From contig NZ_LN831776.1 of NCBI RefSeq assembly GCF_000981585.1, positions 7,431,902 through 7,495,901 on the forward strand: a stretch of 64,000 nucleotides of DNA, given 5' to 3'. This document shows positions 43,341 through 53,201 of the stretch, one piece after another. Position 1 is the first letter of the stretch. Each line of letters begins with the position of its first letter. Under the pieces are notes generated by a model. It had not been told where the DNA came from. It did not search any database and saw only the letters and a list, made by a program, of their open reading frames with translations. Made by a program: the position numbers and the translations under genes. The DNA is from Paenibacillus riograndensis SBR5. Lineage in GTDB: Bacteria > Bacillota > Bacilli > Paenibacillales > Paenibacillaceae.

Positions 43341-45035
43341 ATGAAATTAGCAACAAAATTAACTTGGATGATCCTTATTGTGTTGCTCCTTGTAGGGTCC
43401 TCCATCGGATTCTTTGGTTACCGTGCCGCCTATCATCAGGTAGATGAGGCTGCGGGAATTGAGCTGGTGGGCTGCGCCAATATTACAACCGGCCTGATTG
43501 ATCCGGCCGACATCACAGCACTTGTCAACGGGGATAGCAGCAAAGTGTCTGCGATTGAAGAACGGATCGGCTGGATTGTGGCACACAAACCCATTTTCAA
43601 GGAAGCATTCATCCTGTCACTGGACGGTAAAATACTCGCTGCCGACACCAGCTTGAAAAAAAGAGGCTATAAAGCCGGTGATGACTTCTATTTTACAGAA
43701 GAAGATAAAGCCATGATTACTACCATGAAGCATTCCGCATACTCCAAAGTTTATACATATCAAGGAACCTCGCTCAAAACCGGGTATGGCCCCATTTATC
43801 AGGATCATGATCCCACCAAACCTATTATCGCCCTGATGGCTATCAATTTTGACGGGCCCTTAATTCAAGAACGGACGCTGGATATTATTGTTCAGCCTTT
43901 CATCATCGGCGGCTCCATTCTGATCATAGCCATACTCGCCGCCTACCTGATGATCCGCCGTATGGTAAGTCCGCTCACCAAGCTGTCCGCCTCGGTGAAC
44001 ACTATTGCGAGAGGCGACCTTACCCATGAACCGCTGCTCTTCAACAGTAAAGATGAAATCGGGACACTGGCCCGCGACTTCAATGACATGGCCCTGAGTC
44101 TGCGCGACATTATCACCCAGGTGAATGACACCTCCATGCTGGTCGCCTCTTCCTCCCAAGAGCTGTCTGCAAGCGCCCAGGAGACGAACCGTGCCGGAGA
44201 GCATAGCGCGAATGTTACCATTGAGCTGGCTGAAGGTGCGGGTACCCAGTTGAAGGACCTGGAAGGAAGCTATCAGGCTGTGCAGGACATGTCCCGCTTC
44301 ATTACCGAGATTGCCGGGAATGCCGACAGCGCGAAGGATACCGCTGCAAATAACGCCCAAAAAGCCCGCCTCGGCCGGCAATCGCTGGACTCTACGACCT
44401 CCCAGATCGGGATTGTGAGCGAAAGCATCCATGACCTTTCGGACATTATCGCTACGCTGGGCAGCCACTCCAAAGAGATTGAGAACATCGTAGGTACGAT
44501 TTCCAGCATCGCTGAAGAAACCAATCTGCTGGCCTTGAATGCAGCGATAGAAGCTGCACGTGCCGGAGAAGAAGGCCGGGGCTTCGCCGTCGTTGCCGGC
44601 TCTGTCCGTAAACTTGCCGAGCGTTCAGCCGCATCGGCCGGCCAGATTGGCGAGCTGGTCAGCCTGATCATCAGCCAGATGGACAACGCCGGTGAAACCA
44701 TGAAACGTTCAACGGAAGAGATGGAGCAGGGCAAGGAGCTGATCCTGTCCGCCGGACGCTCCTTCTCCGAGATCGAAACCTCCGTCTCCGACATGTCTTC
44801 ACAGAGCCAGCAGATCTCCGAGACCGTCCGTGAACTGGGCCTGATTGCAGGCGGACTTGTGGAGTCGATTCAGAAAATCGTCACGGTGTCCAATTATACG
44901 GCAGAAGGTGCCATGACCCTCTCCGCCACTTCCCAGGAGCAGCTGGCCGCGATGGAAGAAGTAGAATCCTCAGCCGGGTTCCTTTCATCTCTGGCAGAGA
45001 AGCTGCAGGTTCTGGTCGAGAGGTTCAAGGTGTAG
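43341..45035 (+). CDS. Methyl-accepting chemotaxis protein
   Basis: A 564-residue chemoreceptor: an N-terminal helix (about 9-27), an extracellular single-Cache-like domain of about 150 residues, a second helix (about 183-205), HAMP (VSPLTKLSASVNTIARGDL) and the signalling domain. The tip [22 protein letters not shown] is intact. The ribosome binding site is weak (GGTGG), and the start is assigned from the signal anchor. It is smaller than the receptor at 19271-21253 and not a close copy of it in the sensor part. Confidence 0.92.
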   Translation: MKLATKLTWMILIVLLLVGSSIGFFGYRAAYHQVDEAAGIELVGCANITTGLIDPADITALVNGDSSKVSAIEERIGWIVAHKPIFKEAFILSLDGKILAADTSLKKRGYKAGDDFYFTEEDKAMITTMKHSAYSKVYTYQGTSLKTGYGPIYQDHDPTKPIIALMAINFDGPLIQERTLDIIVQPFIIGGSILIIAILAAYLMIRRMVSPLTKLSASVNTIARGDLTHEPLLFNSKDEIGTLARDFNDMALSLRDIITQVNDTSMLVASSSQELSASAQETNRAGEHSANVTIELAEGAGTQLKDLEGSYQAVQDMSRFITEIAGNADSAKDTAANNAQKARLGRQSLDSTTSQIGIVSESIHDLSDIIATLGSHSKEIENIVGTISSIAEETNLLALNAAIEAARAGEEGRGFAVVAGSVRKLAERSAASAGQIGELVSLIISQMDNAGETMKRSTEEMEQGKELILSAGRSFSEIETSVSDMSSQSQQISETVRELGLIAGGLVESIQKIVTVSNYTAEGAMTLSATSQEQLAAMEEVESSAGFLSSLAEKLQVLVERFKV

Positions 45036-45166
45036 GGGGCACGGATCACGGTGGAAATCCGCAGACAAAGGCGGACGCGTTCGCTCCTCCAGTTCCAAAC
45101 TTTCCCTCCGTCACTGTCCCCTTTTTTTCCGTTTTCAGTTCAATCTATATAGGTTTTAATGTATAA

Positions 45167-45208
45167 GCAAATAGCGCAGAGCCTCCGAAGAGGTTCTGCG
45201 CTATTTGC
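45167..45208. terminator. Hairpin between convergent chemoreceptor and MHYT-GGDEF-EAL genes
   Basis: GCAAATAGCGCAGA pairs perfectly with its complement across a 14-base loop. T tracts are poor on both sides. A 14-base direct repeat (GAGGCAGGTTATA) lies just beyond it at 45214-45240. Confidence 0.6.
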
Positions 45209-45255
45209 TGCCTGAGGCAGGTTATATTGAGGCAGGTTATACCCTATCTAGTTCA

Positions 45256-47265
45256 TCACGCCGTATTCTCTATGAACCACTGCCCCAGCTCACTGACAGG
45301 CATGGGCCTCCCGTAATAAAAGCCCTGCATTACCCGGCAGCCCAGGGACTGCAGCAGTTCAATCTGCTCAGGTGTTTCTACACCTTCGGCGACAACCTCC
45401 ATGTTGAGGTTGCTGGCGATGGCAATTATATTGCTGATGATGGCCTTCTTGGAATGCATCTTGCTCTTGCGGATGAATACCTGGTCAATCTTCAGCGTGT
45501 TCACCGGAATTTCATCCAGGTTCCCGAGGGAGGAGAAGCCGGTGCCGAAGTCATCCAGCGATACCCTGACTCCGAGATTCCGCAGCTTGGAGAGCTGCGC
45601 TACCGTCTCTTCCATATTGTTCATGGCGATGGACTCCGTGATCTCCAGCTCCAGGAAATGCGGCTCCAGACCGGAGCGGACCAGCGCCTCTTCGACCACA
45701 TCATAGAGGCTGCCACCTTCAAACATCCGGGCCGACATGTTAATGGAGACGGCCACGTTGGCTACGCAGGCTTTGTGCCAGAGCTTATTCTGGCCGCATA
45801 CATCATGCAGCATCCAATACGTAATGGGTACAATAAGCCCGGTCTCCTCGGCGATGGGAATGAATTCGGCAGGCGAAATAATGCCATGTTCCGGATGCCT
45901 CCAGCGCAGCAGCGCCTCCAGCCCGACGGTTACGTTCATGAGCGAATCCCATTTCGGCTGGTAAACGACCATGAATTCTGAACGGGCCAGCGCCTTGCGC
46001 AGATCCTTCTCCAGCGACATCCGCCGGAGCTGGTGACGGTTCATTTCCTGATCGAACACACTGAATTTATTTTTGCCGGAGTCTTTGGAGGTATACAGCG
46101 CGGTGTCCGCCGCCTTCATCAGCGCAGAGCGGTCTGTCCCGTGCAGCGGGGTCATACTGATGCCGACACTCGCTGTAACATACAGTTCATTGCCCTCAAT
46201 GCTGTAGGCCTTCTTCAATTCCCGCAGAATATGCTGTGCTTCCTCCCGGGCATCTTCCATGGTGCAGACCGGCAGGGCAATCAGAAATTCATCCCCGCCC
46301 AGCCGGAAAACTTTGCCCTTGGCACTGATCACACCCCGCAATCTCCCCGCAACTTCCTGGAGCAGCATGTCCCCGATATCATGTCCCAGGGTATCATTAA
46401 TCGACTTGAACCGGTCCAGATCGACAAAAAACACCGCACCCGAGTGCCCGCCAAAAAATTCACCTTTGAAGTAACGTTCCAGCCCGTGCCGGTTCGGCAG
46501 CTCTGTCAGGGGATCATGATAAGCCATACGCTCCAGCACATGCCGGTCCAGAAATACCGCGCCGCAAGATACCGCGAGCATAAACAGAGTGACAAGAGAA
46601 ACCCCCGTCAGCAGAACTACATCGCTCTCTATTAGAAGAGGTCTCGTGCCAGTCCAGTTGTCAACCTCCAAAATGCTGGCCCGCAGGCTGATATAGTGCA
46701 TTCCGGTAACTGCAAGCCCAATGAACACTGCAGAGTACAGCTTCCAGCGGCTGAAACCGGCATAATCCTTGAATTTGTGAAAAAGAAATACGGCGGCATA
46801 TGAAACCACACAAGCGACGACAACGGACAGCCCCTGGGTCAGCGTCTCATAATGAATCTCCGCCTGCAGCTTCATGGAGTACATGCCCATATAATGCATC
46901 ATGGAAATCCCGCTGCCAAGAATCATGCCGCTGAGCAGCAGACGTCCTGTTCTCAGGGGGGACATTGTAGCGACCCATAACGATAGATAACACGCACACA
47001 TGCTGATCAGCAGTGAGCAACCGGCTATTCCCGGATGATAGCTTACCTTAAAAGGCAGATAGCTCGCCATGACCCCCACGAAGTGCATAGCCCATATTCC
47101 GCTGCCCAGCACACAGGCGCTGGACAACAGCCATAAGCGTCTTACCCTTCCAGCAGAATGGAAAACCTGTAAAATCAAATTAAGCGCTGAATAAGCTGCG
47201 GTGGCAGCAAGCGCAAAAGACAGTAAAACAATCCATAGGTTATAGTGGATTCCCATTTGATCCAT
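45256..47265 (-). CDS. MHYT-GGDEF-EAL cyclic di-GMP turnover protein
   Basis: A 669-residue integral membrane protein. Seven N-terminal helices form an MHYT sensor with MHFVG, MHYMG and MHYIS motifs, thought to bind copper and sense gases or redox. A diguanylate cyclase domain with an intact RLGGDEF and a phosphodiesterase domain with EALLRW, ELEITES, DDFGTGFSSL and EGVET follow. No RxxD inhibitory site precedes GGDEF. Both activities could be real; which dominates cannot be predicted. The start MDQMG follows AGAGG. Confidence 0.92.
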   Translation of the reverse strand: MDQMGIHYNLWIVLLSFALAATAAYSALNLILQVFHSAGRVRRLWLLSSACVLGSGIWAMHFVGVMASYLPFKVSYHPGIAGCSLLISMCACYLSLWVATMSPLRTGRLLLSGMILGSGISMMHYMGMYSMKLQAEIHYETLTQGLSVVVACVVSYAAVFLFHKFKDYAGFSRWKLYSAVFIGLAVTGMHYISLRASILEVDNWTGTRPLLIESDVVLLTGVSLVTLFMLAVSCGAVFLDRHVLERMAYHDPLTELPNRHGLERYFKGEFFGGHSGAVFFVDLDRFKSINDTLGHDIGDMLLQEVAGRLRGVISAKGKVFRLGGDEFLIALPVCTMEDAREEAQHILRELKKAYSIEGNELYVTASVGISMTPLHGTDRSALMKAADTALYTSKDSGKNKFSVFDQEMNRHQLRRMSLEKDLRKALARSEFMVVYQPKWDSLMNVTVGLEALLRWRHPEHGIISPAEFIPIAEETGLIVPITYWMLHDVCGQNKLWHKACVANVAVSINMSARMFEGGSLYDVVEEALVRSGLEPHFLELEITESIAMNNMEETVAQLSKLRNLGVRVSLDDFGTGFSSLGNLDEIPVNTLKIDQVFIRKSKMHSKKAIISNIIAIASNLNMEVVAEGVETPEQIELLQSLGCRVMQGFYYGRPMPVSELGQWFIENTA

Positions 47266-47496
47266 AGTTGACCTCTTCACCAGTATAATTATCATCGTAG
47301 CCGCAGTACATTTGCTAAGTCAAAATCAATATACGAATATCAGATAAATGGAAGAGTGCATAAAGATTATAGGCCATCCCTGAAAGTAAACTTTAGCTGT
47401 ATTCTAACCTGTATTTAGTACACTGTCTAAGTAAATACTGGAACTCAGACCCTTTTTTTAGTGTCGGCAAAAAATGTCCACATTTGCGTGTCAGCC

Positions 47497-49152
47497 TCAT
47501 GCGCCGGGGGTTGGAATTTGCCCGGGCCGTGAACCTTCATGCGAAAAGGCCGCACGCCAAGCCCAGACATTCGCCGCTGCCAAAATTACCAAATAGATGT
47601 AAATGCCGGACGGGAGCAGGGAAACTATATAATGCAGACCCGCCAGTCCCATCAGGATAAAGAGCAGCACAAACCCGCTCACCGAGAAATCCCTCTGCTT
47701 CGCCGCTTCATACTTCTCCGAAAAAGGCAGGGCCCGCGGCAGCACCCGGAAACAGATGACCGCATACAGCGGCAAGGCAAGCATTACTGCAGCCAGACCG
47801 GGAAGAATATGCGCCCCGAACAGCCACAGGAATACGGCTGATTCCAGAACAAACAGCGGGAGCATCAGCCGCAGCAGCGCAGCCTTGAGCATCCCCCGGT
47901 ACACCGGAGCCGTTTCAGGCAACGGGATCGTTTTATAAATCCAGGCTCCCTTATAGCTGGAAGAATAGCGGAGCATTTGCACTACAGTCAGCAGCAGCAG
48001 CGCGCAAAGATAGATAAACAGATACGCTTTGGACTCCGTGTTCATTGATGGATCGCTGGTCCACGCCCGGTTGAATATAAAGATGAACGGCAGCACCAGG
48101 GATAAGCCCACGGTCGGGTAAACCTTTAGTTTGAAATCACGTTCTTTTCTCATCATGGACCAGGTAAACCGGAAGAACATCGCCTCTGACTTATTCCGGC
48201 AAAACAGCTCAGACAACAGACCGGAGTAGCGGCTCTTATCCTTGCCGGCAGCCCCCTGCTCCGCCAGCTTCTGCAGGCTCCGCTCGAACAGCGGCATCAG
48301 CTTGATATAAGCAAGCAGCAGCACCAGCGGGACAATGACAGACAGCAGAGCCAGCACGTTCAAATCCACGCCGCGCGCCCCTCCCGCCAGCACCTCAAAC
48401 GGAGCGGCAAACCATACAGGCGCAATGACATATTGCCACCAGGCAGGCTGGAAGGAGCCTGTCAAATCGGCCATATCGAAAAGGCGCGGAACCAGCTGAT
48501 AGCCTGCAGCAATCCCGACAGACAAAATAATCTGGACATAGTTGATGATATCCTTAAGCTTTTCCCCGTCGAAGACCCTTAGAATCAGCAAATAGAGCAG
48601 GGCGGTAATCACCAGAATAAAACAATCCATCAGCAGAATCTCTACCGCATAGACAAGGAAGAACAGCACTCCCTGCTTGAACAAGGCAACCAGCAGCGAA
48701 GGACCTGTAAAGGTCAACGTTAGCGTAACCAGGTAGATCAGGACATGGAGGCTTTTGGCCATATTGAGAGTCCGGCGGTCTACCGGCTTGGAGAACAGAA
48801 TGTTCTTGTCCCGCAGATCCAGCATGACTGACGAGAAGTCGGAAATCAGGGTAGTAGTGATCATGAACATGACGACCGCAAACAGTACACTCATATTCAG
48901 CATGAAGTTGCTCCCGGGTACAACGAAGAGGATCAGCATCAGTCCAAGCAATAGATAGATCCACTGTACCCGCAGCGGCGATCCCTCGGTTCCCCGGCTG
49001 CCCTTCTGTGTTCCAAGCACTGTCGGTGTCCGCCTTCCATCCATCGTAAGCTTCACCTGCAGAATGCTGCGCAGCATCTTATAATCCACCCCGGCCCTCC
49101 GGAATCCGCCCTGCAGCCGGTCCAGCAGCTTCAATACCCAAAAATCATTCAT
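47497..49152 (-). CDS. ABC transporter permease (ABC-type exporter)
   Basis: A 551-residue membrane protein with roughly 12 or more helices in two blocks, separated by a charged loop (LQKLAEQGAAGKDKSRYSGL region). It is encoded directly downstream of an ABC ATPase, with an overlap of eight bases, so the pair forms one transporter. I recognise no specific family motif that fixes the substrate. The start at MNDFW is chosen for the GGAGAAGG site located inside the ATPase gene. Confidence 0.8.
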   Translation of the reverse strand: MNDFWVLKLLDRLQGGFRRAGVDYKMLRSILQVKLTMDGRRTPTVLGTQKGSRGTEGSPLRVQWIYLLLGLMLILFVVPGSNFMLNMSVLFAVVMFMITTTLISDFSSVMLDLRDKNILFSKPVDRRTLNMAKSLHVLIYLVTLTLTFTGPSLLVALFKQGVLFFLVYAVEILLMDCFILVITALLYLLILRVFDGEKLKDIINYVQIILSVGIAAGYQLVPRLFDMADLTGSFQPAWWQYVIAPVWFAAPFEVLAGGARGVDLNVLALLSVIVPLVLLLAYIKLMPLFERSLQKLAEQGAAGKDKSRYSGLLSELFCRNKSEAMFFRFTWSMMRKERDFKLKVYPTVGLSLVLPFIFIFNRAWTSDPSMNTESKAYLFIYLCALLLLTVVQMLRYSSSYKGAWIYKTIPLPETAPVYRGMLKAALLRLMLPLFVLESAVFLWLFGAHILPGLAAVMLALPLYAVICFRVLPRALPFSEKYEAAKQRDFSVSGFVLLFILMGLAGLHYIVSLLPSGIYIYLVILAAANVWAWRAAFSHEGSRPGQIPTPGA

Positions 49153-49945
49153 GCGGAGCACCTTCTCCAAGTACAGCGACAAACTCGCCGGCGATATCCC
49201 GGTACTTGTCAAACCCGGTCAGCTGATTGAAGATGTCCTCCAGCGAACCTTCCCTGTTCTGTTCCTGAAGCTGTGCGAAGGTTCCGTCCGCCACGATATC
49301 TCCGCCATTGATCAGGATGATCCGGCTGCTGATCTTCTCCACGACATCCATGATATGCGAGGAATAAAAGATCGTTTTGCCCTGTGCCGCAAGCGAAGCG
49401 AAAATCTCCTTCACCACCATAACACTGTTGGCATCCAGGCCGCTGAGCGGCTCATCGAGGAACAGAATGTCGGGATCATGCAGCATGCTTGAGATCAGCA
49501 GCACCTTCTGCTTCATCCCCTTGGAGTAGGAAGCGATGCGCATATCGTAGGCTTTTTTCAAATTCAGCAGGTCCATCAGCCGTTCGGCCTTGGCATCGGC
49601 TTCGGTCCGCTTCATACCATACAGCTCGCCAATGAATGTCAGGTACTCCCGGGCGGTCAGGCTGTCATAGAGCTCTGCAATCTCGGGCACATAGCCGATT
49701 CTCCGTTTGTAGGCGGCATCGCCGTCAGCGATATCCCTGCCAAAAATCCGTACCGTACCCGTGTAGCCTTCCACCAGCCCCAGCATAATTTTTACCGTAG
49801 TGCTCTTGCCTGCCCCATTCGGGCCAATGTAGCCGATAATCTGTCCCCTGTATACTTCGAGGTCGATGCCCCGCAGCACCATCCGGTCGCTGTAATTCAT
49901 CCATAGTCCTGATATTGAAATGACCGGTTCTTCTGTAAGTCCCAT
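49145..49945 (-). CDS. ABC transporter ATP-binding protein
   Basis: A 266-residue ATPase: Walker A GPNGAGKST, Q-loop YVPEIAELYD, signature SYSKGMKQK, Walker B LFLDEPLSGLD and H-loop SSHIMD. The SKGM signature and the long C-terminal part fit EcsA/NatA/CcmA-like exporters. It shares an operon with the permease gene downstream. The start MGLTEE follows GAGGGGAGC; an earlier in-frame ATG at 49984 lacks such a site. Confidence 0.92.
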   Translation of the reverse strand: MGLTEEPVISISGLWMNYSDRMVLRGIDLEVYRGQIIGYIGPNGAGKSTTVKIMLGLVEGYTGTVRIFGRDIADGDAAYKRRIGYVPEIAELYDSLTAREYLTFIGELYGMKRTEADAKAERLMDLLNLKKAYDMRIASYSKGMKQKVLLISSMLHDPDILFLDEPLSGLDANSVMVVKEIFASLAAQGKTIFYSSHIMDVVEKISSRIILINGGDIVADGTFAQLQEQNREGSLEDIFNQLTGFDKYRDIAGEFVAVLGEGAPHE

Positions 49946-50128
49946 AACCCGCTCCCCTCTCAGAAATCTGCTAGGCAATCCCAAATTTATGTAATTCCAA
50001 ATTCAACTCCTATTCTACCAAATTATAGATCAACAACCTATTAGAAATGCCCATGCCCGGTTGTACACAAATGCGGTTCAATGGATTCGTGAACAATTTA
50101 CGGCTAAATTTTGTAACATATTCCTATA

Positions 50129-50157
50129 TTGACAATCATAAAAATACTCTGTACATT
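50129..50157 (+). promoter_or_regulatory. SigA-type promoter of the symporter gene
   Basis: TTGACA at 50129-50134 and TACATT at 50152-50157 are separated by 17 bases. The gene starts 53 bases downstream. Confidence 0.65.
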
Positions 50158-50209
50158 ATTCTCATTATTCACACTAAAAAAGTAGGATTAAGGAGGTTTT
50201 ACAAAGCCA

Positions 50210-51577
50210 ATGAACAATATTGATAACAACCTGTTGTCTGCTATTGAGACGAACTGGCAAGGTTTCGTGATTTCCATTTTTGTGTTTGGCATTCTATTTC
50301 TATTGGCGCGTAAACGGATCGGATTTGGTACCCGTGTTCTTCTGGGTCTCGGCATCGGTCTGATAGCCGGCATTTTCTTTCAATTTTTTGATTTGGAGAC
50401 TGAGGCCATTAAGACGTTCGGCAGCATTTATGTCAGTTTGATCCGGATGCTCGTGATTCCCCTGGTATTCATCCTGGTCCTGAACAGTATTTCATCTTTA
50501 ACCAATCTGGAGTATTTACGCAAAATAGGTATAAAAACCTTCGCCTGGTTCCTGGGGACAACCGGTGTCGCTTCGATTATCGGCTTGTCGGTAGCCCTGC
50601 TGTTCAATCCCGGGAAGGGCATTCAGCAAGCGGTGCCGGAAGGGTTCGAGGCCCGGGAAATCCCTACGTTCTCACAGGTCATACTGGATCTGGTGCCGTC
50701 TAATCCCGTCAATGAGGCCGCAACCGGTAAGGTCGTTCCCCTTCTGATCTTTGCTATCTTCCTGGCTGTAGCGATCATCAAGGTCGGCTCCAAAAAACCG
50801 GAGGCCGTCAAGCCAGTGCGCGATCTCATTGAATCATTGACCACTGTCCTGCATCAGGTAGTCAAGTTTGTCATCCGCCTGACTCCATATGGAGTCTTTG
50901 CGCTGATCGCGGGAATTACAGCACGGTATGGCTGGGAGACCCTGCAGGAGTTGGGCAGCGTAATCATCACCTCCTATGTTGCGCTTATCATTCATTTTGT
51001 CCTCATATTTGGAGGGCTGGTGCTGCTCGTTGCCAAAGTCAATCCCTTGCGCTTTTTCCGCAAGATATATCCGACCCTCACCGTGGCCTTCACCACCAGA
51101 AGCAGCTATGCAACGCTGCCGGTTAACCTGGAGGTCATCACGAAGCGGCTGCATGTCTCCCCGCGCATTGCCAGCTTTGTCGCGCCTCTGGGGGCTTCTG
51201 TCAACTTTAATGGCTGCGGCGGAATCTGGCCTGCGATCGTGGCTGTTTTTACAGCCCAGGTGTTCGGCATCCACTTGACCGGAACCGACTATGTGACCCT
51301 TGTATTGGTGAGCATCATTTCTTCCATAGGTGTGGCGGGTGTACCCGGTCCGGCAGTTATTTCCACAACAGTGGTATTGACCGCACTGGGACTGCCTCTT
51401 GAAGGCATTGCCATTGTGGCGGGGGTAGAAGCTCTCATTGATATGGGGCGTACTGCTGTAAATGCGACAGGAACAACAGTTACCGCACTTCTGGTGGCCA
51501 ACTCGGAAGGCGAATTTGACCGCGAGGCCTTCAACCGGGGGGATGATGATGAAGAAATCCTGCTGAATGCTGTATAG
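50210..51577 (+). CDS. Sodium/proton:dicarboxylate or cystine symporter (TcyP-like)
   Basis: A 455-residue member of the DAACS (SLC1-like) family with eight membrane helices and two re-entrant loops. AFTTRSSYATLPVN is the serine-rich first hairpin, and NFNGCGGIWPAI and GVPGPAVISTTVVL are the conserved HP2 region. The length and sequence tone favour the L-cystine transporter TcyP over glutamate/aspartate transporters, but the substrate is inferred. AAGGAGG precedes the start. Confidence 0.87.
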   Translation: MNNIDNNLLSAIETNWQGFVISIFVFGILFLLARKRIGFGTRVLLGLGIGLIAGIFFQFFDLETEAIKTFGSIYVSLIRMLVIPLVFILVLNSISSLTNLEYLRKIGIKTFAWFLGTTGVASIIGLSVALLFNPGKGIQQAVPEGFEAREIPTFSQVILDLVPSNPVNEAATGKVVPLLIFAIFLAVAIIKVGSKKPEAVKPVRDLIESLTTVLHQVVKFVIRLTPYGVFALIAGITARYGWETLQELGSVIITSYVALIIHFVLIFGGLVLLVAKVNPLRFFRKIYPTLTVAFTTRSSYATLPVNLEVITKRLHVSPRIASFVAPLGASVNFNGCGGIWPAIVAVFTAQVFGIHLTGTDYVTLVLVSIISSIGVAGVPGPAVISTTVVLTALGLPLEGIAIVAGVEALIDMGRTAVNATGTTVTALLVANSEGEFDREAFNRGDDDEEILLNAV

Positions 51578-51704
51578 AGGGAACGCCGGCCCCCTTATGT
51601 TCCAATTAAGCAGCAACAGCATTTCCTGATGGCGTCAAGTAAGTTATGTACCCAAATTTGGAGCCTGGCAGGCAACAAAAATGCGGTATGCGTGTACACA
51701 AGCA

Positions 51705-51800
51705 GAAACGGCTACGCCGTCCTTTTACAGGACGGTATCGTTTCAGCGAGAAATATAAGGATAATTTATTACGTGAAGCATATAAATTCTTATATTTCAA
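51705..51800. repeat. Dispersed palindromic element F, copy 2
   Basis: It reads GAAACGGCTACGCCGTCC, TTTTACAGGACGG, TTTCAGCGAGAAATATAAGG, ATAATTTAT, then ATATAAATT and CTTATATTTC. Two nested hairpins are present, the second an almost perfect AT-rich stem of about 20 bp. About 55 bases at the right end match the element at 28321-28375 with few differences. The 127 bases before it (51578-51704) hold nothing I recognise. Confidence 0.8.
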
Positions 51801-51902
51801 GCAGAAAACGGCTGCGTCATCCATCACTGGACAACGCAGCCGTTCTGCATTTGAGTTCCGCGGTGCCTGGAGGATGCTCCATGAACCCTGCTGCAGCTTC
51901 AA

Positions 51903-52081
51903 GTGGAAAAAGGATCACTAATTTGCTCTAACACCATGCTGTCCGGAAGTGAAGTGGAAAAAGGATCACTAATCCAGCTCATTTCGCTCCTGACGAGGTA
52001 AAATAGCCCAATTAAGTTCCCTTTTTCCACTTAAATCTCACGATTGTTGATTTTGAAGGGAAATAGGTTCCCTTTTTCCAC
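51903..52081. repeat. Family D four-core element, copy 1
   Basis: GTGGAAAAAGG begins at 51903 and 51954, and its inverse CCTTTTTCCAC ends at 52030 and 52081. Both pairs are exactly 51 bases apart, and the whole spans 179 bp. It lies between the 3' ends of convergent genes, only 25 bases from the end of the oxidoreductase gene. Confidence 0.85.
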
Positions 52082-52106
52082 CTAATCTCTTATTCCCGAC
52101 TCCTTG

Positions 52107-53108
52107 TCATCCCTGCTTCAGGCTGATTCGCTGCCGTGTCCGTGCGGATGCCAGGCAGGTCTCAATCAGCGCCATGTTCAGCACCGGGTCCTCCGCAGCA
52201 ATTACAGGGGCTGCGCCGAAGACAGCGGCGGCGAAATTATCCGCCTGGCAGACATACGGATTGGCTCCCGTTGCCCGGGCACGTCTGACTTCCCCGCCGG
52301 AATATACAAAAAATTCGGCATCATCGAATCTGGCGTTAAACGGCATCGGAAGCTCGATCCGCCCTTCCGTCCCGAGCACTTCCAGCAGCTGCCGGTTGTA
52401 GGCCCACATGCCGCAGTCGAAGATCAGGCTGACGCCGCCGGGGAACTCAACCAGCCCGGAGGCCATCATATCCACATTGTCATGCTCCGGGGAAAAGATC
52501 GCCTGTACGGTTGCCGCTTCCGGCTCCGCGCCGAACAACAGCCGCGCCGCACTGAGCGGGTAACAGCCGACATCGTACAGGGAGCCTCCGCCCCAAGCCG
52601 ATTTGAAGCGGATATTAGAGGTATCTCCGGCATCGTTATATGTAAAAGTCCCCCGGATGGACCGCAGATCGCCGATCTCGCCGCTGGCGATAATCTCCTG
52701 CACCTCGGCAATCCGCGGGTGATGCCGGTACATATAAGCTTCGGCCAGATGCACGCCCGCCCTCCGGCAGGCTTCCACCATCTCTGCCGCCTCCCGGCTG
52801 TTCAGGGCAATCGGCTTTTCGCACAGCACATGCTTGCCTGCTTCTGCCGCGCGGATGACCCATTCCCGGTGCAGATGGTTCGGAAGCGGAATATATACCG
52901 CATCAACTTCCGGATCAGCCAGCAGCTCTTCATAGCTGCCGTAGGCCTGCGCCACGCCGAATTCCTCCGCGACAGCGCTGCTCTTGTCCAGCCCCCGGCT
53001 CGCCACCGCCTGAATGATTCCCGTCTCCGATTCTTGGATGGCCGGCATAACCGAGCCGGTTGCGATTTGCGCACAGCCCATAATTCCCCAACGCAGCTTT
53101 TGTGTCAT
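52107..53108 (-). CDS. Gfo/Idh/MocA-family oxidoreductase
   Basis: A 333-residue dehydrogenase with the Rossmann motif WGIMGCAQIATGSVMPA, the catalytic Lys in VLCEKPIALN, and AEAYMYRHHPR in the active site. GGSLYDVGCYPLSAAR follows in the second domain. The MYRHHP and GCY segments resemble the glucose-fructose oxidoreductase/xylose dehydrogenase-like branch. The substrate is unknown. The start follows GAAGGTG. It differs clearly from the family member at 37145-38113. Confidence 0.88.
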   Translation of the reverse strand: MTQKLRWGIMGCAQIATGSVMPAIQESETGIIQAVASRGLDKSSAVAEEFGVAQAYGSYEELLADPEVDAVYIPLPNHLHREWVIRAAEAGKHVLCEKPIALNSREAAEMVEACRRAGVHLAEAYMYRHHPRIAEVQEIIASGEIGDLRSIRGTFTYNDAGDTSNIRFKSAWGGGSLYDVGCYPLSAARLLFGAEPEAATVQAIFSPEHDNVDMMASGLVEFPGGVSLIFDCGMWAYNRQLLEVLGTEGRIELPMPFNARFDDAEFFVYSGGEVRRARATGANPYVCQADNFAAAVFGAAPVIAAEDPVLNMALIETCLASARTRQRISLKQG

Positions 53109-53201
53109 CGGTGTACACCTTCCCTTGTCATAGATTTCCTGGCTGTCTCTATTGAAACAATATCACAGAATCCGGCATATCTCTATGAATGGAAGCTGCA
53201 A

